From: Erythrobacter sp. F6033
GTDB lineage: Bacteria > Pseudomonadota > Alphaproteobacteria > Sphingomonadales > Sphingomonadaceae
NCBI RefSeq assembly: GCF_023016005.1
Contig: NZ_JALKAZ010000001.1
Location: 248,001 to 312,000, forward strand
DNA: 64,000 nucleotides
Direction of reading: 5' to 3'
Part shown: one piece after another, positions 20,616 to 29,014 of the stretch
Layout of the letters: every line of letters starts with the position of its first letter
Position numbering within the stretch: position 1 is the first letter of the stretch
Made by a program: the position numbers and the translations under genes
The notes under the pieces: generated by a model
What the model was told of the DNA's origin: nothing
Database searches by the model: none
The model's input: the letters and a program-made list of their open reading frames with translations, nothing else

Positions 20616-21511
20616 AGCGCATTTTCCGCGGCCATAGACAGCATTGATCTGGCGTGGCGCGCCGCCACTTCGCTTTGATCATCCCCGTATCCGCCGCCAA
20701 GCGCGCTTGCGATTGGCAGTCTGCGTTTGCGGGCCTGATGCACAACAAAGCGGTCGCGTTTAATCAGCCCTTTGTCGCTTAAGGAAAGCCTGCCCAGCTT
20801 GTCATTGGCATGCGGGTCAACGCCCGCCTGATACAGAACGAGATCGGGATCGAACTGCGCAATTACCTCCGGCAAATGTCTGTCTAGCGCAGCCATATAA
20901 CCGTCATCATCGACACCGTCGGGTAAACCCACATCAAGGCTGGAACGCGCCTTTCGCACCGGAAAGTTCTTTTCGGCATGGAGGGACAAGGTGAAGATGT
21001 CCTCGCGGCCCGCCGTCAGGCTCGCAGTGCCGTCACCCTGATGCACATCCAGATCGATGATCAGAATACGGCTGGCATCACCTTCGGCAATCAAGCGGTT
21101 GGACGCCACAGCGAGGTCGTTGAATACGCAATATCCCGCCCCTGTGCCGGCGAGTGCATGGTGGCTTCCCGCGGCGCTATTTGCGGCATATCCGTGTTGT
21201 ATGGCCAATTGTGCGGCAAGCCAGGTTCCACCATTGGTGTGGCGAACGCGGTCGCGAATTTTCTCCGTTACCGGAAACCCGATCCGCCGTTCTTTGTCGC
21301 GAGGGACTTCTGCGCGGAAGACCTCGTCGACATAGTCAGGGTCATGGACTGCTTCGAGCCATTCGCGCGGCATCGGTTCTGGAGAATGCTCGGTCAGCGG
21401 CCCTCCATCAGCGCGCAACGCCTCCATCACCAAGTAGTACTTGTCGAATTTGAACGTTCCGCGCTCCGGGCGCGGCGCCACGTAATCGGCGTGATGAACG
21501 ACGTGGAGCAG
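20579..21511 (-). CDS. Histone deacetylase-family deacetylase, probable CTG start
   Basis: A zinc-dependent arginase-fold deacetylase acting on acetylated amines or polyamines. Key motifs are GSHHALAGTGAGYCVFNDLAVA, the metal site LIIDLDVHQGDGTA, YQAGVDPH and the late GGGYGDD tyrosine loop. The first ATG/GTG in frame (GTG 21481) would cut off the usual N-terminus. Reading from CTG at 21511 gives M-L-H-V-V-H-H-A-D-Y-V-A-P, which is how relatives begin. No other start exists, because the upstream gene's stop TAA is in the same frame only 3 bp before this CTG. It is the third gene of the ispG-thioredoxin operon. Confidence 0.85.
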   Translation of the reverse strand: MLHVVHHADYVAPRPERGTFKFDKYYLVMEALRADGGPLTEHSPEPMPREWLEAVHDPDYVDEVFRAEVPRDKERRIGFPVTEKIRDRVRHTNGGTWLAAQLAIQHGYAANSAAGSHHALAGTGAGYCVFNDLAVASNRLIAEGDASRILIIDLDVHQGDGTASLTAGREDIFTLSLHAEKNFPVRKARSSLDVGLPDGVDDDGYMAALDRHLPEVIAQFDPDLVLYQAGVDPHANDKLGRLSLSDKGLIKRDRFVVHQARKRRLPIASALGGGYGDDQSEVAARHARSMLSMAAENALYSPLPARLGAK

Positions 21512-21514
21512 AGC

Positions 21515-22015
21515 TTAAGCGTCCTTGTGCGCCAACAAAGCCAGCTCGTCATAAATCGCATCTTCGCTGCGGCTCGCGCTATCGCGCCAAGTGGTCGCCG
21601 TGTCGGCGTTCACCAATTCGCCGTTAGCTGTCAGCACCAGCACATTTGGTGTGCCCGGAAGATCGTCCAGGCCAAAGCGTTTGGCAATTTCGAGGTTATG
21701 GCCATCTTTGGTTTGGGGCATCCCGATATTGACGAATACCAGTTCGTACTTTTCGGCTACCAAATGGCTGAACCGTTCGGTTTCGAGCCAACCGGCCAAA
21801 GCGCGGCTATCGTGGCACCAGTTTGCCCCCATCACCAACAGAACGCGATTGCCGTTTTGCTTTGCCTGCACCAGCGCAGCATCAACATCGGCCATGGCAT
21901 CGCCGGAAACGAGATAGGATCGGGCTTCAGGGTGATAAGCCGCGTCACTTGCCGGCACGGTCGCGCAAGCAGACAAGGCGGCTGCAAACACAAGAACCGT
22001 TGCAGCCCTAATCAT
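21515..22015 (-). CDS. Thioredoxin-fold lipoprotein with a single active cysteine
   Basis: The 166-residue protein has a lipoprotein signal (LSAC, C17) and a thioredoxin fold. The active site is WCHDS, so the second cysteine of the usual CxxC is serine (C67, S70). A cis-proline segment [10 protein letters not shown] follows. Single-cysteine forms reduce or isomerise by a monothiol route or act as scaffolds. Its ATG overlaps the ispG stop (ATGA), and the histone-deacetylase-like gene follows within 4 bp, so the three genes form one operon. Confidence 0.83.
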   Translation of the reverse strand: MIRAATVLVFAAALSACATVPASDAAYHPEARSYLVSGDAMADVDAALVQAKQNGNRVLLVMGANWCHDSRALAGWLETERFSHLVAEKYELVFVNIGMPQTKDGHNLEIAKRFGLDDLPGTPNVLVLTANGELVNADTATTWRDSASRSEDAIYDELALLAHKDA

Positions 22016-23163
22016 TCGGCGGCTTCCACAGCGTGCGGGTCAAAGGCGGTTTCCTCGCCAGCATCAATCTTGGCAGCTTTTTCCTCGACCAGTTTGACGA
22101 TGTGATCGAGCATATCGTCATCCTCAATCGTGTGCGCTTTCATGCCGGAAAGATAGACCATATGCTTGCCACTGCCGCCGCCGGTTAGGCCGATATCGGT
22201 TTCCCGCGCTTCGCCCGGGCCGTTAACCACGCAGCCAAGCACGGAAAGGCTCATCGGTGTCTTGATATGCTCAAGCCGTTTTTCAAGTGTTTCAACCGTG
22301 CGGATGACGTCAAAACCCTGTCGCGAGCAGCTGGGGCAGGACACCACGCGAACACCGCGTGTGCGCAGACCGAGGGCTTTCAACATCTCATACCCGACTT
22401 TGACTTCTTCCTCTGGCTCGGCGGAGAGCGATACGCGGATCGTGTCGCCGATCCCTGCCCAAAGTAAGCTGCCCATTCCGATAGAGGATTTGACAGTGCC
22501 GCCGATCAATCCGCCGGCCTCTGTAATGCCGAGGTGCAGCGGGCAATCGACAGTTTCGGCGAGGCCATGATAGGCCGCCACCGCAAGAAACACGTCGCTG
22601 GCTTTCACCGCGACTTTAAACTCGTGAAAATCGTGATCCTGCAACAGCTTGATATGATCCAGCGCGCTTTCGATCAGGGCCTCCGGGCAAGGCTCGCCGT
22701 ATTTTTCCAGCAGATCTTTTTCGAGGCTACCTGCGTTTACGCCAATGCGGATCGCGCAGCCATTCGCTTTCGCGGCGCGCACAACTTCGGCGACCTTTTT
22801 GGACGATCCGATATTGCCCGGATTGATGCGGAGGCACGCCGCGCCGCCATCGGCAGCCTCCAATGCGCGTTTGTAATGGAAGTGGATGTCAGCAACGACG
22901 GGGATGTTGGAAGCGCGTGTGATCAGCGGAAATGCCGCTGTTGCCTCTTCCGTGGGGCAAGACACACGAATGATGTCGCAGCCAACCTCTTCGCAACGGC
23001 GGATCTGATCGATCGTCGCTGCCGCGTCCTCGGTTGGGGTGTTGGTCATGGTTTGAACGGTGATCGGCGCATCGCCGCCCACCGGCACATCGCCAACCAT
23101 AATCTGGCGACATTGCCGCCGTTCGATATCGCGCCAGGGCCGTACTGAAGACATGAGGGCCAT
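22012..23163 (-). CDS. ispG: 4-hydroxy-3-methylbut-2-enyl diphosphate synthase (flavodoxin)
   Basis: IspG converts MEcPP to HMBPP in the non-mevalonate isoprenoid pathway using a [4Fe-4S] cluster. The ATG at 23163 ([17 protein letters not shown]) has AGG upstream and gives 383 residues, normal for the family; a longer open frame adds about 40 non-conserved residues. Signatures are the N-terminal TIM barrel ([17 protein letters not shown]) and the cluster ligands in [13 protein letters not shown] and [15 protein letters not shown]. It leads an operon with the thioredoxin-like and deacetylase-like genes. Confidence 0.97.
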   Translation of the reverse strand: MALMSSVRPWRDIERRQCRQIMVGDVPVGGDAPITVQTMTNTPTEDAAATIDQIRRCEEVGCDIIRVSCPTEEATAAFPLITRASNIPVVADIHFHYKRALEAADGGAACLRINPGNIGSSKKVAEVVRAAKANGCAIRIGVNAGSLEKDLLEKYGEPCPEALIESALDHIKLLQDHDFHEFKVAVKASDVFLAVAAYHGLAETVDCPLHLGITEAGGLIGGTVKSSIGMGSLLWAGIGDTIRVSLSAEPEEEVKVGYEMLKALGLRTRGVRVVSCPSCSRQGFDVIRTVETLEKRLEHIKTPMSLSVLGCVVNGPGEARETDIGLTGGGSGKHMVYLSGMKAHTIEDDDMLDHIVKLVEEKAAKIDAGEETAFDPHAVEAAE

Positions 23164-23341
23164 ATAGTCGCCTAAACATGAAGCGGCAATGACAAGGATA
23201 GTCGGCTGTTTAGCAAAACTGCGGTTACCTGTCGCATTGCGGCACGGTGCCCTGAAATGCGTGGTGAGTGGAGCCCAACACCGCAAGAACGCTCGCCTTT
23301 CACAAGCAATATGCGTGAATTAAGGGGAGTTTGAAATTCCG

Positions 23342-24076
23342 GTGTTTCAAAAATGGGCAGGGGTACTTGCGGAAATAACGCTTTCAGCTGCAGTCATGCG
23401 CGCCGCTCTTGTGCTCCTGCCATATGCCGGAGTGCTGATCGGTCTCGACGTGGCGGCGCATTATGGCTCGCTGACCGAAGCGGAATTGCCGGTGCAGTTT
23501 TATCTCGCGTCCGACAGGTCCTTCGGCGAATATCTGGAATATGCGCTCACAGCTGCGATCGCAGTGATGATGTTGCTGATTTGGCGACGAGAGCGGGCAG
23601 TGATTTGTTTGGCGCAAGCTGTACTTTTCGTGTGGCTCACGCTGGACAACTGGGTCGAGCTGCACGAGACATTTGGCCTGACAGCCGGACCGTTCTTTCC
23701 GCAAATTCCAGGAATTCCGGTTGAGCCTTCGCATCTTGCGGAGGCATCTTTGATGCTCGGAGTCGGAGCTTTCTGGCTGGTGTCTCTGGCGCTCGCCGTG
23801 CGGTCGATCAGAGGGCGGGCACTCGTGTTCAATCTGGCACTCGCCGGTTGCGTGTTCGGCGCAGCTTTATTCGGCGTTGCGGTCGATCTGCTCGTGGTGT
23901 GGGGCGAGCAAGGAAAGGTGTTTCATGCGATCCTGACCTTCACCGAAGATGCCGGAGAATTCGCAATGATCATCCTTGCCTTTCTGCTGACCGTCGGTTT
24001 CTTCGATCTCGAATACCGGCAAAAGCGTGTCGGCGACCGCGAAACGGCCGCCGACTGCGTTCTTACCAGCGGATAA
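23342..24076 (+). CDS. Hypothetical polytopic membrane protein
   Basis: The 244-residue protein has about six hydrophobic segments (20-38, 65-82, 88-105, 135-152, 160-185 and 205-225). I recognise no family. Charged residues inside or near helices (LDNWVELHETF, TEDAGEFAMIIL) could line a transport path or bind a cofactor. It starts at GTG 23342 downstream of AAGGGGAG, and its last 14 bp overlap the nrsF-like gene on the opposite strand. It could also be a sensor-type integral membrane protein; nothing in the sequence decides this. Confidence 0.65.
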   Translation: MFQKWAGVLAEITLSAAVMRAALVLLPYAGVLIGLDVAAHYGSLTEAELPVQFYLASDRSFGEYLEYALTAAIAVMMLLIWRRERAVICLAQAVLFVWLTLDNWVELHETFGLTAGPFFPQIPGIPVEPSHLAEASLMLGVGAFWLVSLALAVRSIRGRALVFNLALAGCVFGAALFGVAVDLLVVWGEQGKVFHAILTFTEDAGEFAMIILAFLLTVGFFDLEYRQKRVGDRETAADCVLTSG

Positions 24077-24728
24077 GCGGCGGTACGACGAAGCGTCCGA
24101 CCACAGCCGCAATCACGACCGGGGCAATATGCCACAGGCCGACATGCGACAGGCTGTCGACGGGGCAAGTGATACCGTAAGCAAGCGTTCCGAGCGAACC
24201 CGCTGCGATACCAGTCAACCAGCCGGATCGTTCGATTGAAACCGGTGCGCCGCGGCGCAGCCACAGGATTGATGCACCTGCAACAAGCAGAGCAGCGGTC
24301 AACGACGAGCTGGTGCAGAGCCATGCAGCCGGATCGTTCATGCCTTTATGCAAGTGTTCACCGCCAGCCGAAATGAGGCTGATGATCGCTGCAACGGGCA
24401 CGATAGCGAGCATAGCCACGCTCCACGCAGGCGCGTTACCGCGAGTGCCGACACGGGGCTGAGCGCTGAAGACAACGCCAGCTGCGCTCGCCAAACCAAC
24501 CACAAGCAATAGGCCGTGGGTGATCAGGAAATAGCCCGAGGCATCGCCCGATAGCAGGCCCCACCAGAAATCATGGATCGCGATAGAGCCCACTGTCGCA
24601 AGCACAGTCGCCGCCGCGATAAGCAGCATGCCTTCGACCGGCTTAACCGGGCGAACCGGGGTCAGGTCTTCGGCCATTGCCGCAATCAGATCGGCGCGCG
24701 ACTGGGCTTTGTTGGGGGAGTTATTCAT
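24063..24728 (-). CDS. nrsF: NrsF-type (DUF1109) membrane anti-sigma factor
   Basis: The 221-residue protein has a short cytoplasmic N-terminus (about 1-30) and six hydrophobic segments. Two cysteines sit in conserved-looking loops, WLCTSSS and YGITCPVDSLSHVGLWH, as in DUF1109 proteins. In Caulobacter, NrsF holds the ECF factor sigma-F at the membrane until metal stress reaches the cysteines. Here the gene starts 1 bp after the sigma gene's stop, fitting that role. The bufferin genes next to it are the likely targets. Confidence 0.85.
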   Translation of the reverse strand: MNNSPNKAQSRADLIAAMAEDLTPVRPVKPVEGMLLIAAATVLATVGSIAIHDFWWGLLSGDASGYFLITHGLLLVVGLASAAGVVFSAQPRVGTRGNAPAWSVAMLAIVPVAAIISLISAGGEHLHKGMNDPAAWLCTSSSLTAALLVAGASILWLRRGAPVSIERSGWLTGIAAGSLGTLAYGITCPVDSLSHVGLWHIAPVVIAAVVGRFVVPPLIRW

Positions 24729-24729
24729 T

Positions 24730-25260
24730 TCAATCAGCTTTCTCGACCAAGGAGGCCATTTTCTTCAGACCCCGATGGATATTCACTTTGACCAGGCTTT
24801 CGCTTTGGCCGGTTTTTTCTGCGGCTTCGCGGACGGACAATCCGCCAATTTTGACCATCTCGATGACTTCGGCCTGCTTTTCGGGGAGCTGCCCAAACAA
24901 ACGGTCTAGGCTAACGCGGGCCAGGACAACTTCTTCTTCGCTGTCTTCTACCGCGTCGTCTTCCATCAGTTCCTGACTGTCATGTTTGTAAACCTTGCGC
25001 AGATGATCGACCCAGCGATAGCGCGCAATGGCGGCAAGCCATGGCAGGAACGGACGCGAGGGATCCCATGTCCCGCGCTTGGTGTAGAATGATATAAGCA
25101 CCTCCTGCACCAGATCGTCTGTCTGATGCGGGGGCACCCGGCGGCGGAAATACCGCTCCAACCAGACGCCCACCTCGGTGAGCAACACATTACCGGCGGC
25201 TTTGTCGCCGTCCTGTGTCGCTACCATAAGGCGGGCGAAGGTTGGTTCGTCAGCGACCAT
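24730..25260 (-). CDS. sigF: ECF sigma factor, sigma-F-like
   Basis: The 176-residue protein has sigma region 2 (TDDLVQEVLISFY ... FLPWLAAIARYRWVDHLRK) at about 45-90 and region 4 (LPEKQAEVIEMVKIGGLSVREAAEKTGQSESLVKVNIHRGLKKM) at about 125-170. The region between is acidic. It lies between doxX and nrsF with 1-bp gaps, and all three follow bufA on the same strand. By analogy with Caulobacter sigma-F it should direct transcription of the bufferin genes; two matching promoters are in the bufA/bufB intergenic region. Confidence 0.9.
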   Translation of the reverse strand: MVADEPTFARLMVATQDGDKAAGNVLLTEVGVWLERYFRRRVPPHQTDDLVQEVLISFYTKRGTWDPSRPFLPWLAAIARYRWVDHLRKVYKHDSQELMEDDAVEDSEEEVVLARVSLDRLFGQLPEKQAEVIEMVKIGGLSVREAAEKTGQSESLVKVNIHRGLKKMASLVEKAD

Positions 25261-25261
25261 G

Positions 25262-25738
25262 TCAGCCGGCTTTCGAAGCCGTGATGCGGCCTAGGATCGC
25301 GTCGAGCGAGATCAACCCGCCGCCGCGGCTGACAAGGAACGCACCCAGAGCAAGAACCGTGATAGCCCAGCCAAAGAAGTGTGCCGCATCGGGGAATACG
25401 AACAGCTGGATGACCACCGCCATGCCCATCAGCGCGAGCGCCGAAAAGCGGGTGAAGAGACCCAGAACAAGCAGGATCGGGAACAGAAACTCGGAATATG
25501 TTGCCAACGGCACCGCAAGATCGGTTGGGATTGGCAGTCCGGAAAATTCGTTCTCGAAAATGAAGTATTGGGTCTCGTCAATCTGCAGCCATGTGCCATC
25601 GACGACTTTGGTTTTGTACGACCGCCAGAAAATTCCGGCCAGCGCGATGCGAGCAAAAAGCTGGGCGATGCTTTCGGCGATGGTGCCGGACAAAATGCCG
25701 GTCAGTCGCTGCCATAAGTTCATAAGTCCGCTCATCAT
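25262..25738 (-). CDS. DoxX-family membrane protein (bufferin operon)
   Basis: The 158-residue protein has four membrane segments and typical DoxX features (ARIALAGIFWRSYKTKV, YSEFLFPILLVLGLFTRFSALALMGMAVVIQLFVFP, HFFGWAITVL). DoxX proteins are common partners of bufferin-type RiPP clusters (BufD), where they may supply electrons or help export; this role is inference. Two ATG codons at 25738 and 25735 follow GGAGGAAT, and the second has the better spacing. The stop is 1 bp before the sigF-like start. Confidence 0.85.
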   Translation of the reverse strand: MMSGLMNLWQRLTGILSGTIAESIAQLFARIALAGIFWRSYKTKVVDGTWLQIDETQYFIFENEFSGLPIPTDLAVPLATYSEFLFPILLVLGLFTRFSALALMGMAVVIQLFVFPDAAHFFGWAITVLALGAFLVSRGGGLISLDAILGRITASKAG

Positions 25739-25760
25739 ATTCCTCCAATTGTCAGCGGCG

Positions 25761-25790
25761 GCGAGCCTGGTGTTTGCCTGACAGGCCCGC
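25761..25790 (-). other. Hairpin between bufA and doxX
   Basis: GCGAGCCTG (25761-25769) and CAGGCCCGC (25782-25790) form a 9-bp stem (one G-U pair) with a 12-nt loop in the 66-bp gap. There is no T-tract. It may stabilise the abundant bufA message or attenuate read-through into doxX-sigF-nrsF. Confidence 0.4.
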
Positions 25791-25804
25791 GCCGTGTGTT
25801 CGAG

Positions 25805-26086
25805 TTATCGTTTGATCGGCTTCAGCGAGCCGTTGCCTTTTGGCGTTTTGATTTTCACGCAGGTGCCTTTGTCGACATATGTCCATGCGTTACCTTGGTA
25901 GTCTTTTGTCGAGGTGCCAGCACAACTTGTGCCCGGGCCAGCGGCGCAATCGTTCTTGCCTGCTTTGGAAACGCCGTAGCATTTTTCTTTCGCGCCTTGC
26001 GCCGCGACAGGGGTAGTGGCGAGACCAGCAGCGATCCCTGCAGTGAGGGCGAGACCGGCGATGTTTGCAATTGACTTGGCGTTCAT
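25805..26086 (-). CDS. bufA1: Bufferin precursor peptide BufA1 (DUF2282)
   Basis: The 93-residue precursor has an N-terminal signal peptide (residues 6-28, ending TPVAAQ) followed by a small four-cysteine core: KEKCYG, GKNDC, GTSCAG and DKGTC. This is the DUF2282 pattern of bufferins, ribosomally made peptides whose cysteines are modified and which bind copper in the periplasm. The ATG at 26086 has GGAG at good spacing. Modification genes bufB and bufC are divergent, 290 bp away. A sigma-F-like promoter lies 58-84 bp upstream of the start. Confidence 0.88.
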   Translation of the reverse strand: MNAKSIANIAGLALTAGIAAGLATTPVAAQGAKEKCYGVSKAGKNDCAAGPGTSCAGTSTKDYQGNAWTYVDKGTCVKIKTPKGNGSLKPIKR

Positions 26087-26143
26087 GGGGGTTCTCCAAA
26101 AATCTGTCTTTTCGCCCAGCATCATGCCGGACACACAATGCAG

Positions 26144-26170
26144 TTCGCGGTGGTTCGCATTGCGGTTACA
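26144..26170 (-). promoter_or_regulatory. Sigma-F-like promoter for bufA-doxX-sigF-nrsF
   Basis: On the minus strand TGTAACC (26170-26164) is followed by 16 bases and CGAA (26147-26144). This fits the GTAACC/CGAA pattern remembered for sigma-F of Caulobacter. It would start bufA with a leader of about 50 nt and make sigF-nrsF autoregulated. Confidence 0.65.
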
Positions 26171-26223
26171 ATTTGGTGAAAAAATTTGTTGCCCCTCCCT
26201 TTTGTCCCTCAATAAGAGCGGCC

Positions 26224-26250
26224 TGTAACGGCGCGCCGCAAGCTGGCGAA
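26224..26250 (+). promoter_or_regulatory. Sigma-F-like promoter for bufB-bufC
   Basis: TGTAACG (26224-26230), a 16-base gap, then CGAA (26247-26250) on the plus strand. It has the same element order and spacing as the divergent bufA promoter 54 bp away, and points at bufB with a leader of about 120 nt. Confidence 0.62.
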
Positions 26251-26376
26251 CACTCCCATATGCGCCAGCTTGCGGCAGGCTATCCTGTTATAGCTGACTG
26301 CACAATGCGGCGCGGGTCGCCCGCGCAGATCAATCGCGCATTCGATTTTCGAACCGTTCTGCTAAGAGAGTGAAAT

Positions 26377-27231
26377 ATGCCGTATCAATCCACCATCGCA
26401 CCGTTTGCCGGTTTCGGTCTGGGCCTGCGCCGGACGCATTATGAGGATTTCCTCGAAACTGATGTTCCGGTCGATTTCGTTGAGGTGATTAGCGAAAACT
26501 ACATGATCGATGGCGGACGCCAGCTGCGCATTCTGGATCAGGTGCGCGAAAAGCATCCGGTAATCCTGCACGGTGTTTCGATGTCGATCGGATCGGCAGG
26601 CGGTCTCGACAAAGATCATCTGGCAAAGCTCAAACGGCTAGGACAGCGTATCGACCCGCTATGGGTGTCCGATCACCTGTGCTGGACACGAACGAGCGCA
26701 CATAACAGCCATGACTTGTTGCCGATGCCACTCACCGAAGAGGCTCTTGCAGCGGTCTGCGCCAATATCGATCATGCCCAAAACGAGCTGAGCCGGGCGA
26801 TGCTCTTTGAAAACCCGTCAAGCTATCTCACTTTCCCCGAAGATGAGATGAGCGAGTGGCAGTTCCTGTCAGAGATGACCCGGCGAACAGGCTGTTATCT
26901 GCTGCTGGATGTGAACAATATCTATGTCAGCGCGCGCAATCACGGTTTCTCGGCTGACGAGTATCTCGCCGGACTACCACTGGACCGTGTGCGTCAAATC
27001 CATCTTGCGGGTCATGATCCTGCGACTGCGGAGCGTCCCATGATCATTGATACGCATGACCGCCCTGTCGTCGATGGAGTGTGGGACTTGTATGCCAAAG
27101 CGATTGCGATGCTGCCGGGGCCGGTCGCCACCATGATCGAGCGTGACGAGGACATTCCGCCTTTGCCCGAATTGCTTGCTGAACTTGATCGCGCACGGGG
27201 CATTGCCGAAGACGCACTGGTTCCGGCGTGA
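26377..27231 (+). CDS. bufB: BufB/HvfB-type multinuclear iron oxidase (DUF692)
   Basis: DUF692 enzymes use iron to oxidise cysteines of a precursor peptide; in bufferin systems they form the thiooxazole groups on BufA. The 284-residue protein shows the family's metal-site segments in order: DFVEVISENYM, HGVSMSIGS, DHLCW, LLLDVNNIYVSA, IHLAGHD and MIERDEDIP, spread over a TIM-barrel fold. The ATG follows AGAGAG. The stop overlaps the bufC start (GTGA), so the two are coupled. It is divergent from bufA. Confidence 0.9.
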   Translation: MPYQSTIAPFAGFGLGLRRTHYEDFLETDVPVDFVEVISENYMIDGGRQLRILDQVREKHPVILHGVSMSIGSAGGLDKDHLAKLKRLGQRIDPLWVSDHLCWTRTSAHNSHDLLPMPLTEEALAAVCANIDHAQNELSRAMLFENPSSYLTFPEDEMSEWQFLSEMTRRTGCYLLLDVNNIYVSARNHGFSADEYLAGLPLDRVRQIHLAGHDPATAERPMIIDTHDRPVVDGVWDLYAKAIAMLPGPVATMIERDEDIPPLPELLAELDRARGIAEDALVPA

Positions 27232-28025
27232 CCGGAGGACAAACACTGGCGGATCGGCAGGCGGCATTCCTGCGCAGCGTCCTTGATGAATGCGCGCCGA
27301 TGCCAGATGGCTGGGGCAATTCTCAATCGGTGGGCATGTCCGTCTATCGCGGGAATTACCGTTCGGCGCTTGTCGGCGCGCTGGAAAACACGTTTGAACG
27401 CACCGCGCGCTATGTTGGCGAAGGCCCCTTCAAACAGGTCGCAGCCCATCACGCGATCGCCCATCCGCCATCGGGTTGGACGATTGAGGAAGCGGGAGCT
27501 GGTTTCGACGCCACTTGCGCGCAATTGTTTGCCAAGAATCCAGAAGTGGCTGAACTGGCATGGCTCGAATGGGCCATGCTCCAGGTTTCAAATGCGCCGG
27601 ATACGCAGCCTTTCGGCGCCGCAGAGTTTGGCGCGACCACAGCGGATTTTGGTGATGAGGACTGGATGGGTCTGAGGCTTGAATTCCAGCCATGTGTGGC
27701 AGCGCGCGAAGTACAGGCCAATTTGAGCGGCCTATGGAACGCGCTTGACGAGGGTGCAGATGGAGAAAGACCAGCCCCGCTTCTCGATCAATCCAAAGGC
27801 TGCATCGTCTCGCGTGAAGGCGAGCGACCGGTTTTTCAGATGGTCGCTTCCGAGGCGGCCTACGCGCTGTCTGCCATGCAAAATGGCGCGGCCTATGGCG
27901 AGATGATTATGCAGATCGCGGGAGACAGTGCCGATGCGGATGCTATTCAGCAGGCCGCCGTCGCAGCTGGCACAATGCTGGGCGATTGGCTCAATGAGGG
28001 AGTAATTCTCGGCGTCAGCGCTTGA
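27228..28025 (+). CDS. bufC: BufC/HvfC-type peptide-modification chaperone (DUF2063)
   Basis: The 265-residue protein has the N-terminal DUF2063 domain (LADRQAAFLRSVLDE ... YRGNYRSALVGALENTFERTARYVGEGPF) that binds the precursor and presents it to BufB, followed by a second alpha/beta domain to the C-terminus. It starts at GTG 27228, overlapping the bufB stop by 4 nt. It has no signal peptide, consistent with modification before export. With bufA, bufB, doxX, sigF and nrsF it completes a full bufferin locus. Confidence 0.88.
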   Translation: MTGGQTLADRQAAFLRSVLDECAPMPDGWGNSQSVGMSVYRGNYRSALVGALENTFERTARYVGEGPFKQVAAHHAIAHPPSGWTIEEAGAGFDATCAQLFAKNPEVAELAWLEWAMLQVSNAPDTQPFGAAEFGATTADFGDEDWMGLRLEFQPCVAAREVQANLSGLWNALDEGADGERPAPLLDQSKGCIVSREGERPVFQMVASEAAYALSAMQNGAAYGEMIMQIAGDSADADAIQQAAVAAGTMLGDWLNEGVILGVSA

Positions 28026-28028
28026 CTC

Positions 28029-28047
28029 CCTGACGGCTTGCGTCAGG
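28029..28047 (+). terminator. Possible weak terminator after bufC
   Basis: CCTGACG and CGTCAGG form a 7-bp stem with a 5-nt loop four bases after the bufC stop, followed by only TTT. It may partly separate bufBC from the downstream hydrolase gene. Confidence 0.4.
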
Positions 28048-28070
28048 TTTGCGTCAAAGGGAGAAACGCG

Positions 28071-29009
28071 TTGCTAACAGGCACATCGATTGAATTGCGG
28101 ACCACAAAGGCAAGCATGTTGCTGCGCGGTGTCAAATGGCTGATGAGCAAGCGCACGCCCGTTTTCCCCCATACGGCCGACGCGTTTGAGGAATATATGG
28201 CGGCCCGCGCGATGCCCAAAGACGCGCCGATCCCCAATCAGTTCAAGCATCGCTACACTCTGGAGCATTGGTCCGCTGCGGATCAGGAAGTCGTCACGAT
28301 CCATCCCAAATCCGGGCCGGGCCAATGGCACATGCTCTATTTCCACGGCGGCGGATTTGTTCTGCCGATGTTCAAAGAGCACTGGCCGCTTGCTGCGGCG
28401 ATGGTCGACAAACTTGGCGCGAGCGTGACCTTGCCGCTCTATAATGTCGTTCCGGAAAGCTCCTACGCCTCGCAAGACGCTCTCGCAGATGCGGTCTATG
28501 CGAAGCTTGCTGCTGAACATGATCCTTCGCGCATTGTGCTGAATGGTGACAGCGCTGGCGGTCATATGGCGTTGAGCCTCGCACTGAGGCTGGCCAAAGC
28601 GGGCGGCCCGCAACCCGGCAAGCTCGCTCTCTTTGCGCCGTGGCTCGATCTCACCATGGCGGACCCCGCGATTGAAGCGGTCGAGCCGCACGACATCATG
28701 CTGAAAATCGGCACTCTGCGCAGCTGCGGAAAGATGTTCGCGGACGACCGCGACGTTGCCAGCCCCGAATGCAGCCCTCTTTACACCTCGCAAGATGACC
28801 TTGCGAAGTTACCACCGACCCGCATCTGGACCGGGCGGCATGATCTTTTTATCATCGATAGCCGCACCTTCACCGGCAAATTGATCGATGCCGGTGTCGA
28901 TGCAAAGTTGTACGAATACGAGGCGGCCCCGCATGTATTTATGGCAGTCACTCCGACAAGCGAGTCCAAAGATACGGTGAAGCTTTTGGGCGAATTTTTG
29001 GTCGAGTAA
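28071..29009 (+). CDS. Alpha/beta hydrolase (hormone-sensitive lipase type), TTG start
   Basis: An esterase of about 312 residues in the HSL/GDXG family. The oxyanion motif is HGGGF (from residue 92) and the nucleophile elbow is GDSAGG (serine near 161). Acid and histidine residues follow in WTGRHDLFIID and EAAPHVFMA. The start is placed at TTG 28071 because a strong AAAGGGAG site sits 7 bp before it; the next ATG is 15 codons later. It follows bufC by 45 bp with a small hairpin between, so co-transcription is unclear and a bufferin role is not implied. Confidence 0.85.
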   Translation: MLTGTSIELRTTKASMLLRGVKWLMSKRTPVFPHTADAFEEYMAARAMPKDAPIPNQFKHRYTLEHWSAADQEVVTIHPKSGPGQWHMLYFHGGGFVLPMFKEHWPLAAAMVDKLGASVTLPLYNVVPESSYASQDALADAVYAKLAAEHDPSRIVLNGDSAGGHMALSLALRLAKAGGPQPGKLALFAPWLDLTMADPAIEAVEPHDIMLKIGTLRSCGKMFADDRDVASPECSPLYTSQDDLAKLPPTRIWTGRHDLFIIDSRTFTGKLIDAGVDAKLYEYEAAPHVFMAVTPTSESKDTVKLLGEFLVE

Positions 29010-29014
29010 CCGAG

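Noticed and set aside
20978..22105. A 375-codon plus-strand frame across the deacetylase-like and thioredoxin-like genes
   Set aside because: Antisense to two well-supported genes and without any recognisable domain.
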